The notes: generated by a model not told the origin, from the letters alone. Numbered from the stretch's first letter, positions 46,197 to 56,611 are shown. The stretch: DNA of 64,000 bases from Staphylococcus simiae (GCF_017357005.1 NZ_CP071589.1:186001-250000); one strand, 5' to 3'. Program-made: numbers and translations.

Positions 46197-47063
46197 TTAT
46201 TCAGTATAAGTTTTATGTATTTCTTCTAATCTTTGAACAAAATCATCAATATAACTTTGAGGTCCTAACATTTTAGCTAATGGTGCAAGCTGATAAGCAA
46301 TATAATAAGCATCAAACTTAGTGCAATTAACTAATACAGTTACTGAAGTATCGTTATGAGCAACTAATTTCTTTATAGAATATTGTTTTTGAAATTGATG
46401 CCAAATTGACGTATCTATTTCGAATTTGAAGGGCTCTTGTATATTTGTTTGATTAAATTTAGAACTAAGCGTATCAACAGCAATGATATTTCTCATCGCT
46501 ATATTATAAACCTTTTTTTCATATTCATAACTAAACCAATAATCGAAGTGCATATATAAAATGGATAAAGGTTTAACAAATAATTTCTCGTTTTTAGTAG
46601 TCATTCTAATGTAATGTTGATTAGAAATTGCTTTTTGAATGGTCATAAGAGATGTTCCTGGTAATAAATCTGTTCTCACTTTAAAGCTATTAAGCATCTC
46701 TTTAAGAATATTTTGATCTTCAAGCTTGGCACTAGCAATATTATCTAAAAATAGTTTGTAAATATCATAATGTAATATAGGTGTTAAACTTTTTATTTTA
46801 ATTAACAAACTTAAAATACCCAAACTATTTTCATGGTTAATATTATTAACTAATTGGTAGCCATTTAATACCCTATTGTAAATAATTTTAGACTTCTGAC
46901 TTCTCCAATATTCACTTTCGTAAAAAAAGTTATTAATAGTTGTAATATCTCGCTGAATAGATTTGTCACTGACTTCAGTTAATGTTTGTATATTATTTTT
47001 ATTAACAATGTTCCCATTAATAAGCAAAGTTAATATATTTAATATACGTGTTGATTTATCCAA
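46197..47063 (-). CDS. HTH-WYL-type transcriptional regulator
   Basis: This 288-residue protein has an N-terminal helix-turn-helix of DeoR-like type (about 1-60: STRILNILTLLINGN, DKSIQRDITTINNFF). The rest is a WYL-type ligand-sensing region: KPLSILYMHFDYWFSYEYEKKVYNIAMRNI carries the usual pattern of strand, YW and R residues. A conserved tail, APLAKMLGPQSYIDDFVQRLEEI, follows. Such regulators bind small molecules or nucleic acid and usually control neighbouring genes. The divergent LPXTG protein gene, 200 bp away, is the natural candidate target. Confidence 0.8.
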   Translation of the reverse strand: MDKSTRILNILTLLINGNIVNKNNIQTLTEVSDKSIQRDITTINNFFYESEYWRSQKSKIIYNRVLNGYQLVNNINHENSLGILSLLIKIKSLTPILHYDIYKLFLDNIASAKLEDQNILKEMLNSFKVRTDLLPGTSLMTIQKAISNQHYIRMTTKNEKLFVKPLSILYMHFDYWFSYEYEKKVYNIAMRNIIAVDTLSSKFNQTNIQEPFKFEIDTSIWHQFQKQYSIKKLVAHNDTSVTVLVNCTKFDAYYIAYQLAPLAKMLGPQSYIDDFVQRLEEIHKTYTE

Positions 47064-47265
47064 TTACGTCTCCCCTTCATCCCTTTTGTTTATACACAAC
47101 TAAAAAATAAGGTTTTTTAATAAATAAACATATAGATAATTTATATCATACTTTAAAGATAAATAAAAATGGTGGACACATATTGTCTATGTCAAAAATA
47201 TTGTATTGCTATATAATAAAAAGTTATTTATATTTGGGGTATCAAAAGTTGGAGGTTATGCAATT

Positions 47266-47883
47266 ATGAAAAAAGTAAGTTTGATAGCGACAACAACATT
47301 AGCAGGGGCATTATTATTCACATGTTTAGAATCAGAGCACGAAGCAAAAGCTGCAGAAATAAATGCAGATCAAGCTAAAAATGCGGCAGTAAATATTTCT
47401 AAGGGTTATACAGAAGCAGGTAAAGTATCATTTAATAAAGAATACACTGATGAAGGAAACTTCTATAGATTTCAATTTAATGGTGAAGAAGATAATGGAG
47501 TAGGATTTATTGATGTATATAAAGACGGCAACACAATTAAATATTCAACTCCAAGAAGTGGTCCATATGGTGAAAAAGTAGTACATGGTGACTTCTTAAA
47601 CGGACAAAATGCAAATACAGCAACTTCAAACAACCTACAAGCACCAACTAACAATGCTCAAAACCAAACACAAGCACCAAATAATAACGCTCAGAATCAA
47701 GCACAAACTCAAAACAATATGCAACAACCAACAAACGTCGAACAAGCACCAGCAGCACACATGACAGAATTACCAGCAACTGGGGAACAAGCAAGTAATT
47801 CAACATTTATCGCTGTCATTGCATCAGCATTAATGGCAGTAGGATCAGTATTAACATTCAAACGCTTGTCGAAAAATAAATAA
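47266..47883 (+). CDS. Small LPATG cell-wall-anchored surface protein
   Basis: The ATG at 47266 follows GGAGG by 10 bases and starts MKKVSLIATTTLAG, a signal peptide; upstream codons in frame lack a ribosome site. The product is 205 residues. After cleavage near AKA-AE, a globular part of about 80 residues (INADQAKNAAVNISKGYTE ... FNGEEDNGVGFIDVYKDG) looks somewhat like a PepSY-type domain. A Gln/Asn-rich linker (NNAQNQTQAPNNNAQNQ) covers about 120-165. The sortase signal LPATG, a hydrophobic span and KRLSKNK finish it. The ligand is unknown. A WYL regulator gene diverges from it. Confidence 0.88.
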   Translation: MKKVSLIATTTLAGALLFTCLESEHEAKAAEINADQAKNAAVNISKGYTEAGKVSFNKEYTDEGNFYRFQFNGEEDNGVGFIDVYKDGNTIKYSTPRSGPYGEKVVHGDFLNGQNANTATSNNLQAPTNNAQNQTQAPNNNAQNQAQTQNNMQQPTNVEQAPAAHMTELPATGEQASNSTFIAVIASALMAVGSVLTFKRLSKNK

Positions 47884-47889
47884 CACAAT

Positions 47890-47928
47890 AAAGCAGTACT
47901 TGCCGTAATATATGCAAGTACTGCTTTT
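47890..47928. terminator. Bidirectional terminator
   Basis: AAAGCAGTACTTGC pairs with GCAAGTACTGCTTTT between convergent genes. Confidence 0.9.
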
Positions 47929-47943
47929 CATTTACGCATTCAT

Positions 47944-49215
47944 TTATTTAGTGCTTTTATCTATATCAAGTTCTGTAAGATAAGTTGGGCGTGCTTTGCG
48001 GAATAAAAATTCGCCATGACGAATTGAAGCGAGACATTCAACACGACGTCGTTGAGCCTCAAAGACATTTGGCGCATCAAGCACAATAAAGTTAGCTGGC
48101 TTACCAGCATCCAAACCATAGTCATCTTCAATTTGCATTAATTGTGCACCATTATACGTAATTAAATCAAAATTGCGAGGGAAATCTTGTTCTCTCATTA
48201 ATTGAGTTGCATGTAAACCATTATCTAAAATATTCATTAGGTTACCTGAACCAGCTGGATACCATAAATCTACAATGGAATCTTGACCGAATGCTACATT
48301 AATATCATTATCGACAAACTCTTTAACACGTGTTAATCCACGACGTTTTGGATACGTATCTTGTCGTCCTTGTAAATATAAGTTTTCAGTAGGGCATGCT
48401 ACAAAATTTAAGCCGGATTGTCTAAATAATCCCATCATACGAAAGGCATAAGCATCATCAGCTGAACCGAATGAACATGTATGTGAAGCCGTTGTTGATT
48501 GACCATAGCCTTGTTTCATTGCCTCAGCATTTAATTGTTCTAAGAAACGAGCATCGGCATCATCCGTTTCATCGCAATGTACATCGATCAATTTATTATA
48601 TTTAATTGCTAGTCTAACAATTTCTTTGACAGCTTCAGCACCATCTTGAGGGCTCCACTCGTTATGAGGTATACCACCAACACAATCTGCACCTAATTGT
48701 AATGCTTCTTCAACTAGATCGCGTCCTGTTTTACCATCCTCTTTAAAGGAATACATCCCATTTTGAGGGAATGCTACTACTTGAATCGTAATATTATCTT
48801 TTAATTCATCGCGTACTTCGATAGCAGCTTTAATACCAGTCAAGTTTGGATCAGTGCAATCAGTTTGAGCACGAATATATTGCGTGCCATAGCTAGCAAC
48901 ATCTTTAATTGCTTGGCGCATTCGTGATTTCATCTCTTCTTTTGTTGTGCCTTTTTTATAATCGTTCCATAAATCAATTGCTTCAAATAAAGTACCAGAC
49001 TCATTTTTGATATTTGGATCTTGCCCAGTAAAGTAATAATCTAAATGTAAATGTGAATCAACATAAGGTGGTAATACTAAAGCACCTTCTAAATCAATGA
49101 CTTCATCAGCTTCTTTTAAATCATTACCGAACTCGACAAATTTGCCATCTTCAATGAGTATCTCTGATACATCAGGATGTTTATAAATCGTTGTATTAAT
49201 AAATTTTTTTGACAA
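47944..49215 (-). CDS. codA: Cytosine deaminase
   Basis: This 423-residue amidohydrolase converts cytosine to uracil and ammonia. Metal ligands are in SHLHLDYY (His55 and His57), the HCDETDDADARF block (near 213) contains the catalytic Glu, the SHTCS His is near 244, and the metal Asp is in FGQDSI near 313. Length and blocks match E. coli CodA. No cytosine permease gene (codB) is adjacent. Its promoter region also holds the scdA promoter, since scdA diverges from it. GGAGG-type bases occur before the ATG. Confidence 0.92.
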   Translation of the reverse strand: MSKKFINTTIYKHPDVSEILIEDGKFVEFGNDLKEADEVIDLEGALVLPPYVDSHLHLDYYFTGQDPNIKNESGTLFEAIDLWNDYKKGTTKEEMKSRMRQAIKDVASYGTQYIRAQTDCTDPNLTGIKAAIEVRDELKDNITIQVVAFPQNGMYSFKEDGKTGRDLVEEALQLGADCVGGIPHNEWSPQDGAEAVKEIVRLAIKYNKLIDVHCDETDDADARFLEQLNAEAMKQGYGQSTTASHTCSFGSADDAYAFRMMGLFRQSGLNFVACPTENLYLQGRQDTYPKRRGLTRVKEFVDNDINVAFGQDSIVDLWYPAGSGNLMNILDNGLHATQLMREQDFPRNFDLITYNGAQLMQIEDDYGLDAGKPANFIVLDAPNVFEAQRRRVECLASIRHGEFLFRKARPTYLTELDIDKSTK

Positions 49216-49403
49216 TTATTATACCTCCATTACATGTTTTTTTCCTACATCACTACCTTAATGCTATTAATACTCTGTTGCAATGGTTACACTTTACAAA
49301 AGTCACAGTCAAATTTAGTCAAAGTATTAAATGTTAATTAATTCACAAACTATAAAATTTTCAACTTTTTAGCTTATAAAAATTAAAATTGTCAGATGAT
49401 TAT

Positions 49404-49458
49404 GATAATTATATGACATTTGCTGTTAATGTATTTAAATTCTAAATAAATTGTATAC
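49404..49458. promoter_or_regulatory. scdA upstream element shared with hmp
   Basis: GATAATTATATGACATTT (49404-49421) and AATTGTATAC (49449-49458) repeat the hmp upstream sequences with the same 45-bp start-to-start distance and the same orientation on the plus strand. Relative to gene direction, the pair is inverted in the two places. Confidence 0.55.
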
Positions 49459-49482
49459 ACTTGGTTTAAGGAGGGAATCAAT

Positions 49483-50157
49483 ATGATAAATAAGAATGAT
49501 ATTGTAGCAGATGTAGTAACAGATTATCCTAAAGCAGCGGATGTCTTCAGAAGTGTTGGAATTGATTTTTGTTGTGGTGGTAATGTCACAATTGAGAAAG
49601 CTGCCGAAGACAATAAAAAGGTTAATTTAGACGGTTTAATGGAACGTTTAAATGAAATTGAAAATACTAACTCGAAAGGTTCGTTAAATCCTAAATATTT
49701 AACAGTACCTTCTTTAGTTCAATATATACAAGCGGCTTATCATGAGCCTTTAAGAGAAGAATTTAAAAATTTAACACCATATGTGACAAAATTGTCTAAA
49801 GTACATGGTCCAAACAATCCATATTTAGTAGAGCTTAAATCAGTTTATGACACGTTTAGAAAAGGTATGTTAGAGCATACTGAAAAAGAAGATGACGTTG
49901 ATTTTCCTAAATTGATTCAATATGCCAATGGCGAACAAGTAGATGATGTTCAAGACATTATAGATGATTTAGTGAGTGATCATAATGGTACAGGTGAATT
50001 ATTGGAAAAAATGCGAGAATTAACATCAGATTTCCAACCACCTGCTGAAGCTTGTGGCACATGGCGTTTAGTATATCAAAGATTAAAAGACTTAGAAGCA
50101 TTTACACATGAACACGTACATTTAGAAAATCATGTCCTATTTAAAAAAGTAAGTTAA
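49483..50157 (+). CDS. scdA: Di-iron protein for repair of iron-sulfur centres (RIC family)
   Basis: This 224-residue protein repairs iron-sulfur clusters damaged by nitric oxide or oxidants. It has the RIC N-terminal motif GIDFCCGG (Cys30 and Cys31). The hemerythrin-like helical part has His and Glu iron ligands in [34 protein letters not shown] and [19 protein letters not shown] precedes the ATG. In S. aureus it responds to nitric oxide through SrrAB, like hmp, which shares an upstream sequence pair with it here. Confidence 0.95.
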   Translation: MINKNDIVADVVTDYPKAADVFRSVGIDFCCGGNVTIEKAAEDNKKVNLDGLMERLNEIENTNSKGSLNPKYLTVPSLVQYIQAAYHEPLREEFKNLTPYVTKLSKVHGPNNPYLVELKSVYDTFRKGMLEHTEKEDDVDFPKLIQYANGEQVDDVQDIIDDLVSDHNGTGELLEKMRELTSDFQPPAEACGTWRLVYQRLKDLEAFTHEHVHLENHVLFKKVS

Positions 50158-50231
50158 ATGTATTATTAATATTCAAGTTATAACATGTACAAATTTATAT
50201 ATGATAATAACTGTATATAAAAGTTCATATT

Positions 50232-50287
50232 AAGACGATGTAATGAAGTGTTGTATTTTATGACACTGTCACTATGTCGTCTTTTTT
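50232..50287 (+). terminator. scdA terminator
   Basis: AAGACGATGTAATGAAGTGT pairs imperfectly with ACACTGTCACTATGTCGTCTT and ends in TTTTTT. Confidence 0.85.
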
Positions 50288-50361
50288 ATATGAATTATTC
50301 ATGAAATGTACATGTATTGTTGTGATAAAATAAATATATTAAAAATCACTGGGGTGTTATG

Positions 50362-52122
50362 GTGTTATCTCTAACTGTGTTACTACTTGAAAGAGTAGGC
50401 TTAATAATCATTTTAGCTTACGTATTAATGAATATACCTTACTTTAAAAACTTAATGAATCGTAGACGTACATGGCGTGCGCGCTTACAATTATGCATCG
50501 TGTTTAGTTTGTTTGCCTTAATGTCAAATCTAACTGGTATTGTTATTAATCCGGACCATAGCGTTTCGGGAAGTATTTATTTTCATTTAAATAACGATGT
50601 ATCACTAGCCAACACACGTGTGTTAACGATTGGTGTTGCTGGTTTAGTTGGCGGACCATTTGTTGGTTTATTTGTAGGTATTATTTCTGGTGTCTTCAGA
50701 TTATATATGGGTGGTGCAGGTGCTGAGATTTATTTAATTTCATCACTCTTTATTGGGACCATATCTGGCTACTTTGGTTTACAAACGCGTAAATTAAATC
50801 GTTACCCAAGTATTGTTAAAAGTGCTTTTATCGGTGTACTGATGGAAGGTATACAAATGTTAAGTATCTTAATATTTTCGACAGATAAAGCATATGCCAT
50901 GGAATTAATTTCATTAATCGCTATACCTATGATTATTGTTAATAGTGTAGGTACAGCTATATTTATGTCGATTATTATTTCAACATTAAAACAAGAAGAA
51001 CAAATGAAAGCTGTACAGACGCATGATGTTTTACAATTGATGAATCAGACGTTACCGTACTTTAAAGAAGGTTTAAATAAAGAATCTGCTGAACATATTG
51101 CAGTTATTATTAAAGATTTGATGAAAGTATCAGCAGTTGCTATCACAAGTAAACATGAGATTTTGTCGCATGTTGGAGCTGGTAGCGATCATCATATTCC
51201 AGAAAATGAAATTATTACGAGTTTGTCTAGAGATGTTTTAAAGTCTGGACAATTAAAAGAAGTGCATACGAAAGAAGGCATTGGCTGCAGTCATCCCAAC
51301 TGTCCTTTATGTGCAGCAATTGTTATTCCATTAGAAATGCACGGCGCAATTATAGGTACGCTGAAAATGTATTTTACAAACCCTAATGATTTAACGTTTG
51401 TTGAAAGACAATTAGCTGAAGGGTTAGCTAATATATTTAGTAGTCAAATCGAATTAGGTGAAGCTGAAATGCAAAGTAAGTTACTCAAAGATGCTGAAAT
51501 TAAGTCACTGCAAGCACAAGTCAGCCCACACTTCTTCTTTAATTCGATTAATACGATTTCGGCACTGGTTAGAATCAATAGCGAGAAGGCGCGTGAGTTA
51601 TTGTTAGAGCTCAGCTATTTCTTTAGAGCCAATCTCCAAGGTTCTAGACAACATACCATTTCTTTAGATAAAGAACTTAGCCAAGTTCAAGCTTATTTAT
51701 CTTTAGAACAAGCCAGATATCCAGGGCGATTTAATATCCAATTTGCTGTCCCAGAGCATTACACTAAAGTATTAGTGCCACCATTTTTAATTCAAATATT
51801 AGTTGAAAATGCCATTAAACACGCGTTTACCAATCGTAAGCAAGGGAATAATGTTAAAGTTTCAGTTATAGAGGAAGATGAACAGCATGTACGTATCATT
51901 GTGGCGGATAATGGACATGGTATTGCCAATGACAAGTTACATTTACTAGGTGAAACTTCTGTTGAATCTGAATCAGGAACGGGTAGTGCTTTGGAAAACT
52001 TGAATTTACGTTTAAAAGGACTATTTGGCATACCAGCAGCATTACAGTTTAACTCAACATCAAGCGGTACCACATTCTGGTGTGTACTTCCTTGTGACAA
52101 ACAAGAGGAGGAAATGAAATGA
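50362..52122 (+). CDS. lytS: Sensor histidine kinase LytS
   Basis: I prefer the GTG at 50362 (5 bases after GGGGTG, giving MLSLT as in S. aureus) over the ATG at 50359. The product is 586 residues. Residues 1-210 form a 5TM-LYT membrane sensor, about 220-355 a GAF-type domain with CSHPNCPLC, and the C-terminus a His-kinase domain: [14 protein letters not shown] has the phosphorylated His, and ADNGHGI and [15 protein letters not shown] are ATP-binding motifs. LytS senses membrane potential changes and, with LytR, activates lrgAB. It overlaps lytR by four bases. Confidence 0.95.
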   Translation: MLSLTVLLLERVGLIIILAYVLMNIPYFKNLMNRRRTWRARLQLCIVFSLFALMSNLTGIVINPDHSVSGSIYFHLNNDVSLANTRVLTIGVAGLVGGPFVGLFVGIISGVFRLYMGGAGAEIYLISSLFIGTISGYFGLQTRKLNRYPSIVKSAFIGVLMEGIQMLSILIFSTDKAYAMELISLIAIPMIIVNSVGTAIFMSIIISTLKQEEQMKAVQTHDVLQLMNQTLPYFKEGLNKESAEHIAVIIKDLMKVSAVAITSKHEILSHVGAGSDHHIPENEIITSLSRDVLKSGQLKEVHTKEGIGCSHPNCPLCAAIVIPLEMHGAIIGTLKMYFTNPNDLTFVERQLAEGLANIFSSQIELGEAEMQSKLLKDAEIKSLQAQVSPHFFFNSINTISALVRINSEKARELLLELSYFFRANLQGSRQHTISLDKELSQVQAYLSLEQARYPGRFNIQFAVPEHYTKVLVPPFLIQILVENAIKHAFTNRKQGNNVKVSVIEEDEQHVRIIVADNGHGIANDKLHLLGETSVESESGTGSALENLNLRLKGLFGIPAALQFNSTSSGTTFWCVLPCDKQEEEMK

Positions 52123-52859
52123 AAGCATTAATTGTCGATGATGAACCACTAGCACGCAATGAACTTGGTTATCTACTTAATGAAATTGGTGGTTTCGATG
52201 AGGTTAATGAAGCGGAAAATGTCACAGAAACATTGGAAGCATTATTATTAAATCACTATGACATCATCTTTTTAGATATTAATTTAATGGATGAAAACGG
52301 GATTGAATTAGGCTCTAAAATTCAAAAAATGAAAAATCCTCCGGCCATCATTTTTGCTACAGCACATGATCAATATGCTGTACAAGCGTTTGAATTGAAT
52401 GCGACAGACTATATTTTAAAGCCATTTGGTCAACAGCGCGTAGAACAAGCAATCAATAAAGTAAAGACGCAACAACAAATAACAGGCAATCAATCAACAC
52501 CTAAAGTTGAGGCCGTGTCTGGAGATTTTGAACAAAGTTTACCTGTAGAAATTGATGATAAAATACATATGCTCAAACAAAAAAATATTATAGGTATTGG
52601 GACACATAATGGGATTACGACCATTCACACAACCAACCATCAATATGAAACGACAGAGCCGTTAAATCGTTATGAAAAACGTTTAGATCAATCACATTTT
52701 TTACGTATTCATCGTTCTTATATTATTAATAAAAAACATATCAAAGAAGTACAACAATGGTTTAATTACACCTATATGGTAATTTTGACAAATGGGGTTA
52801 AAATGCAAGTGGGACGTTCATTTATGAAAGAATTTAAGGCATGGGCAGGTCTTGTTTAG
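52119..52859 (+). CDS. lytR: Response regulator LytR
   Basis: This 246-residue cytoplasmic regulator has an N-terminal receiver (DDEP near 8-11, the phosphorylated Asp in IIFLDINL near 53, and the Lys of ILKPFGQ). The C-terminal LytTR DNA-binding domain covers about 145-246 ([18 protein letters not shown]). It starts in the ATGA overlap with lytS, and GAGGAGGAAATGA precedes it. It controls the lrgAB genes immediately downstream. A short hairpin terminator separates them. Confidence 0.96.
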   Translation: MKALIVDDEPLARNELGYLLNEIGGFDEVNEAENVTETLEALLLNHYDIIFLDINLMDENGIELGSKIQKMKNPPAIIFATAHDQYAVQAFELNATDYILKPFGQQRVEQAINKVKTQQQITGNQSTPKVEAVSGDFEQSLPVEIDDKIHMLKQKNIIGIGTHNGITTIHTTNHQYETTEPLNRYEKRLDQSHFLRIHRSYIINKKHIKEVQQWFNYTYMVILTNGVKMQVGRSFMKEFKAWAGLV

Positions 52860-52886
52860 GGTTACTTTACAGTAATCCTTTTTTTT
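52858..52886 (+). terminator. lytSR terminator
   Basis: GGGTTACT-TTAC-AGTAATCC is followed by TTTTTTTT. Confidence 0.85.
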
Positions 52887-52981
52887 ATGCATTTTAGCTA
52901 TGAAATTTTGTATTTCAGCAAAAATACGACGCAAAACAAAAGATAGACACTATACTGTAGATAAATTAAACGTAGGAGGCA

Positions 52982-53425
52982 ATGGTCGTGAAACAAAAAA
53001 TAGACGAATCAAAACCAGCCCATTTTTTATATCAATGTATAGTTATAGGATTGGTACTATTAGTATCAAAAATAATTGAGTCATTTATGCCAATACCTAT
53101 GCCAGCGTCAGTGATAGGCTTAGTGCTATTATTTATTTTATTATGTACAGGTATTGTTAAATTAAGACACGTTGAAACTGTGGGAACAACTTTAACGAAT
53201 AATATTGGCTTGCTATTCGTGCCAGCAGGTATCTCAGTAGTTAACTCATTAGGCGTCATTAGTAGAGCTCCGATTTTAATTATTGGTTTGATTATTGTAT
53301 CGACAGTATTATTACTTATTTGTACTGGTTATGTTACTGAATTAATTATGAAATTAACATCTAAAGGATCGACTGAAGATATTGCAGAGGATATTAAAAT
53401 GAAGGAGGCACAAGCACATGACTGA
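52982..53425 (+). CDS. lrgA: Antiholin-like membrane protein LrgA
   Basis: This 147-residue protein has four membrane segments and matches the CidA/LrgA holin-like family: [35 protein letters not shown]. It opposes CidA-driven murein hydrolase activity and lysis. AGGAGG is close to the ATG at 52982; a GTG at 52988 is better spaced and may be the true start. It overlaps lrgB by 8 bases. The 120-bp upstream region should contain the LytR site. Confidence 0.95.
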   Translation: MVVKQKIDESKPAHFLYQCIVIGLVLLVSKIIESFMPIPMPASVIGLVLLFILLCTGIVKLRHVETVGTTLTNNIGLLFVPAGISVVNSLGVISRAPILIIGLIIVSTVLLLICTGYVTELIMKLTSKGSTEDIAEDIKMKEAQAHD

Positions 53426-54119
53426 GCATTTAGCACTTAATACACCTTATTTCGGTATTTTATTATCAGTAATTCCATTCTATTTAGCAACATTACTATT
53501 TGAAAAGACCAATCGCTTTTTCTTGTTTGCGCCTTTATTTGTCAGTATGGTTGTCGGTGTTGCCTTCCTTTATTTTACCGGTATTCCTTACAAAACATAT
53601 AAAATAGGGGGAGATATTATATACTTCTTCCTTGAACCAGCAACAATTTGTTTTGCTATTCCACTTTATAAAAAACGTGATGTTTTAGTAAAACATTGGC
53701 ATAGAATTATTGGTGGTATTGGAATAGGTACAGTTGTCGCACTACTTATTATTATGGCTTTCGCTAAATTGGCTCAATTTGCCAATGACGTCATATTATC
53801 AATGTTACCTCAAGCAGCTACAACAGCGATTGCCTTACCCTTGTCAGCAGGTATTGGTGGTATTAAAGAATTGACTTCTTTAGCAGTTATTTTAAATGGT
53901 GTGATTATTTATGCCTTAGGAAATAAATTCTTAAAATTATTCCATATTACGAACCCAATTGCTAGAGGACTGGCACTTGGTACGAGTGGTCATACATTAG
54001 GTGTTGCGCCTGCAAAAGAACTTGGTCCTGTCGAGGAATCCATGGCAAGTATTTCCTTAGTTTTAGTAGGTGTGGTTGTTGTCGCAGTGGTCCCTATATT
54101 TGTAGCTATATTCTTCTAA
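53418..54119 (+). CDS. lrgB: LrgB membrane protein
   Basis: This 233-residue integral membrane protein of the LrgB/CidB family acts with LrgA. Conserved blocks are [47 protein letters not shown] and [23 protein letters not shown] precedes the ATG, which overlaps the lrgA end, indicating coupled translation. LrgAB limits autolysis and may export pyruvate-type metabolites in some species. A strong terminator ends the operon. Confidence 0.95.
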   Translation: MTEHLALNTPYFGILLSVIPFYLATLLFEKTNRFFLFAPLFVSMVVGVAFLYFTGIPYKTYKIGGDIIYFFLEPATICFAIPLYKKRDVLVKHWHRIIGGIGIGTVVALLIIMAFAKLAQFANDVILSMLPQAATTAIALPLSAGIGGIKELTSLAVILNGVIIYALGNKFLKLFHITNPIARGLALGTSGHTLGVAPAKELGPVEESMASISLVLVGVVVVAVVPIFVAIFF

Positions 54120-54131
54120 ATATAATAGGAC

Positions 54132-54170
54132 AAAGCAGTAGCAATCTCTTACGTTTGCTACTGCTTTTTT
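54132..54170 (+). terminator. lrgAB terminator
   Basis: AAAGCAGTAGCAA pairs with TTGCTACTGCTTT and continues with TTT. Confidence 0.92.
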
Positions 54171-54281
54171 AAGTTATAAATTTAAAGGGTAGGACTACTT
54201 TTTAGTGTTGTGGATAATGAATGGTAAATCTATACTTATTGTGCAAAATATCGTGGTATTAAAAGTGATAAGGAGGTATGT

Positions 54282-54539
54282 ATGATGACTGCTATATCGT
54301 ATTCAAATGCTAGAAAGAACTTTAGACAGCTTATAGATAATGTCAATGACAATGCTGAAGCTATAACGATAACAACTAATGATCACAACGCCGTTTTACT
54401 TTCTGAAACTGATTACAATGCCATTATGGAAACATTATATTTACAACAATCACCTGCAAATGCTAAACATTTAGCACAATCCATAGCAGATTTAGAACGT
54501 GGCAACTCAGTGAAAGTAGATATTGAATTTTATGAGTAA
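54282..54539 (+). CDS. yefM: YefM/Axe-family antitoxin
   Basis: This 85-residue Phd/YefM-type antitoxin starts with the usual SYSNARKNFRQLIDNVND and AITITTNDHNAVLLSETDYNAIMETLYL. It has a charged C-terminus (SIADLERGNSVKVDIEFYE) that would neutralise a YoeB/Txe toxin. AAGGAGG precedes the ATG. A toxin gene overlaps its stop in the standard arrangement, but that gene is broken, leaving the antitoxin as an orphan. It could still repress its own promoter or neutralise toxins encoded elsewhere. Confidence 0.9.
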   Translation: MMTAISYSNARKNFRQLIDNVNDNAEAITITTNDHNAVLLSETDYNAIMETLYLQQSPANAKHLAQSIADLERGNSVKVDIEFYE

Positions 54540-54802
54540 GTTACATATCACTTTTTTACCTGATGTGTTTGAAGATGATAAGTACTAGCAAATACAAGAA
54601 AAAGTTATTGTAAAAGAGTAATCGTTTAATAAAAAGTATACAATGTGATGATGTACTTAAAGGTGAAGGTAGGCCTGAACAATTACGTGGTGATTTAAAG
54701 AGCTACTATAGTAGAAGAATAAATCATGAGCATAGATTGGTATATAAAGTCACAGATTCAGCTATTTTAATACCACCATGCCGATACCACTACTATAAAT
54801 GA
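54532..54802 (+). pseudogene. Degraded YoeB/Txe-type toxin gene
   Basis: The ATG at 54532 overlaps the antitoxin end and reads MSKLHITFLPDVFEDDKY, then TAG where family members have Trp. Further on, a small deletion shifts the frame and a TAA follows. The rest is recognisable in another frame from about 54625: NRLIKSIQ, GEGRPEQLRGDLKSYYSRRINHEHRLVYKV and PPCRYHYYK, with the conserved Arg and His-Tyr residues of YoeB RNases. At least two stops and one frameshift make it non-functional. Confidence 0.88.
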
Positions 54803-54836
54803 CGAATTGTTTTACTTAAATGAATAACTTAACCTA

Positions 54837-54889
54837 GAAAAAACACTTCCACAATGATTCGCTTTACAGAATTCAACGGAAGTGTTTTT
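54837..54889. terminator. Terminator hairpin before the MFS gene end
   Basis: AAAAAACACTTCC pairs with GGAAGTGTTTTT across a 27-base loop, with T runs on both sides. Confidence 0.8.
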
Positions 54890-54958
54890 ATTTTATTCCA
54901 ACTAATTGGGATCAGCTCAAGTGCTTGTATCATCGCTAGTGCTTTATAAAATTTTAAA

Positions 54959-56338
54959 TTATTGCTTGTTAGGGATAATCCATTTTGTGATGAATATAGC
55001 GATAATGACAAAGACCATACATAGTAAGAAACCTGTCATAGCTGCAATGGTCATTGAACTTGATGCTTTAATCATATTATAAAGCGAAGTGAAAATAGTA
55101 ATACCAAAGGCGGCACCTATAGTTGCAACCATTTTATAAATGCCAGAAGCAATACCCACTTTTTCAGAAGGCGCATTTGAAACTGCGGTATTCAATCCCG
55201 GTGTTGCAAAGAAACCGAGTCCCATACCGAACAATAAGAAACCAAATAAACTACTGAAAATATAAACATTAAAAGGAATGACAGTTAAGCCGATAAATAA
55301 CATGCCTAATGCTACGAATCCAGAGCCTATCATCATAGGAATCTTGGCTTGACGTTCTCTCATCATACGTTCACCAATGCGAATAGTGATTAAGACACCG
55401 AACATATAAGGAATTGTTAAGAAACCAGAATATAAACCAGAAATATTAAAGTTTTGTTGAGCGAAGATATTAAATAATGCTAGTGTACCAACTGTTGTAT
55501 TCATTAAAAAGTTGGCGATAACAGTACCAATGAAAAAACGACTAGAAAACAGACTAAAGTCTATAAATGGATCTTGACGTCTTTTTTCAATCATAATAAA
55601 GCCGTATAAGCTGATAATGAATAGTAAAGCTAATAGCAACGTAGTAGCGCTAAGCCAACCAATTTGATTGCCCATGGAGATAATGACATTTAGGCTCAGC
55701 ATAAAAATGATGAATAATAATAATCCTAAAAAATCAAATTGTGTATTGTGATGACTATCTTCTTTTACTTCGGGCACATCACGTAATAAATAAAAAGATA
55801 TGAGTGTAACAATAATGGAAATAATAAATATCCATTGCCAAGAGATGGCTGTAGCAATAGAACCTGCGAGTAATGAGGCTAGTCCTGTACCACCATAAGA
55901 CCCCATAGACCAGAAACTCATTGCCCTATGTCGCGCGTTACCATAATAATAAGTGTTGATAAGCGAAATTGTAGCAGGCATTAAACATGCAGCTGAAAAT
56001 CCTTGGACAGCTCTACCGACTAACAATAACCAACTACTATGTGTAATAATGATGAGGATTGAGCCGATAATACTTAATACTAAGCCAAGACGCATGATTT
56101 TAACACGACCAAAGCGATCAGCAAAGCCACCAGCTGTTACCATAAAAACGCCAGTAAATAATGAAGTTAAGCTAATTGCGATATTAATAATACCGGCAGA
56201 ACTTTGATAGGTTTGCTGGACATGTGGACCAATATTTAAAAAGGATTGTCCAAATAGCCAATAAGTTAAGATGGCTAACATAATCGCAGTAATGAGCTTA
56301 TTACCACCTTGATAATTGGGTACATTAGAATGTTCCAT
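54959..56338 (-). CDS. MFS drug transporter, DHA2 (QacA-like) type
   Basis: This 459-residue membrane protein has about 14 hydrophobic segments. The MFS loop motif is GGFADRFGRVKIMR, and the antiporter motif C region contains SMGSYGGTGLASLLAGS. WQWIFIISII is typical of the DHA2 drug/proton antiporters. Its substrate cannot be predicted. AGGAGG precedes the ATG. It is transcribed alone and divergently from bglA, with about 310 bp between them. Confidence 0.88.
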   Translation of the reverse strand: MEHSNVPNYQGGNKLITAIMLAILTYWLFGQSFLNIGPHVQQTYQSSAGIINIAISLTSLFTGVFMVTAGGFADRFGRVKIMRLGLVLSIIGSILIIITHSSWLLLVGRAVQGFSAACLMPATISLINTYYYGNARHRAMSFWSMGSYGGTGLASLLAGSIATAISWQWIFIISIIVTLISFYLLRDVPEVKEDSHHNTQFDFLGLLLFIIFMLSLNVIISMGNQIGWLSATTLLLALLFIISLYGFIMIEKRRQDPFIDFSLFSSRFFIGTVIANFLMNTTVGTLALFNIFAQQNFNISGLYSGFLTIPYMFGVLITIRIGERMMRERQAKIPMMIGSGFVALGMLFIGLTVIPFNVYIFSSLFGFLLFGMGLGFFATPGLNTAVSNAPSEKVGIASGIYKMVATIGAAFGITIFTSLYNMIKASSSMTIAAMTGFLLCMVFVIIAIFITKWIIPNKQ

Positions 56339-56599
56339 AATAAAAATTCCTCCTATTCAAATTTGCAACATGATATAACAACATCTCTTACTTTTAAGTG
56401 TAATCGTAGTAAAAATAAAATTGTATGTAAAAAGCGACAAAAATAAAAATGAACTTGGCATTTTAGCTTAAAGTACTAGGATGTTGGCAGAGATAAAGGT
56501 AATCTAAAAGTATTAAAATAGGAAGTAATAGGGTAATTTAATAGTAAGAATTAAGGATGGTTTTTTAATATATATTTAACTGATTAATAAAACTTAATT

Positions 56600-56611
56600 T
56601 TGGTGGACCAA
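56600..56611. promoter_or_regulatory. Candidate operator before bglA
   Basis: TTGGTGGACCAA is an inverted repeat TTGGT-N2-ACCAA, 38 bp upstream of the bglA start. Similar short palindromes serve GntR-type sugar repressors. The rest of 56339-56649 is AT-rich with no gene. Confidence 0.4.

Noticed and set aside
49216-49482. Possible purine or other riboswitch before codA
   Set aside because: I could not find the conserved core or paired stems; the region is explained by divergent promoters.
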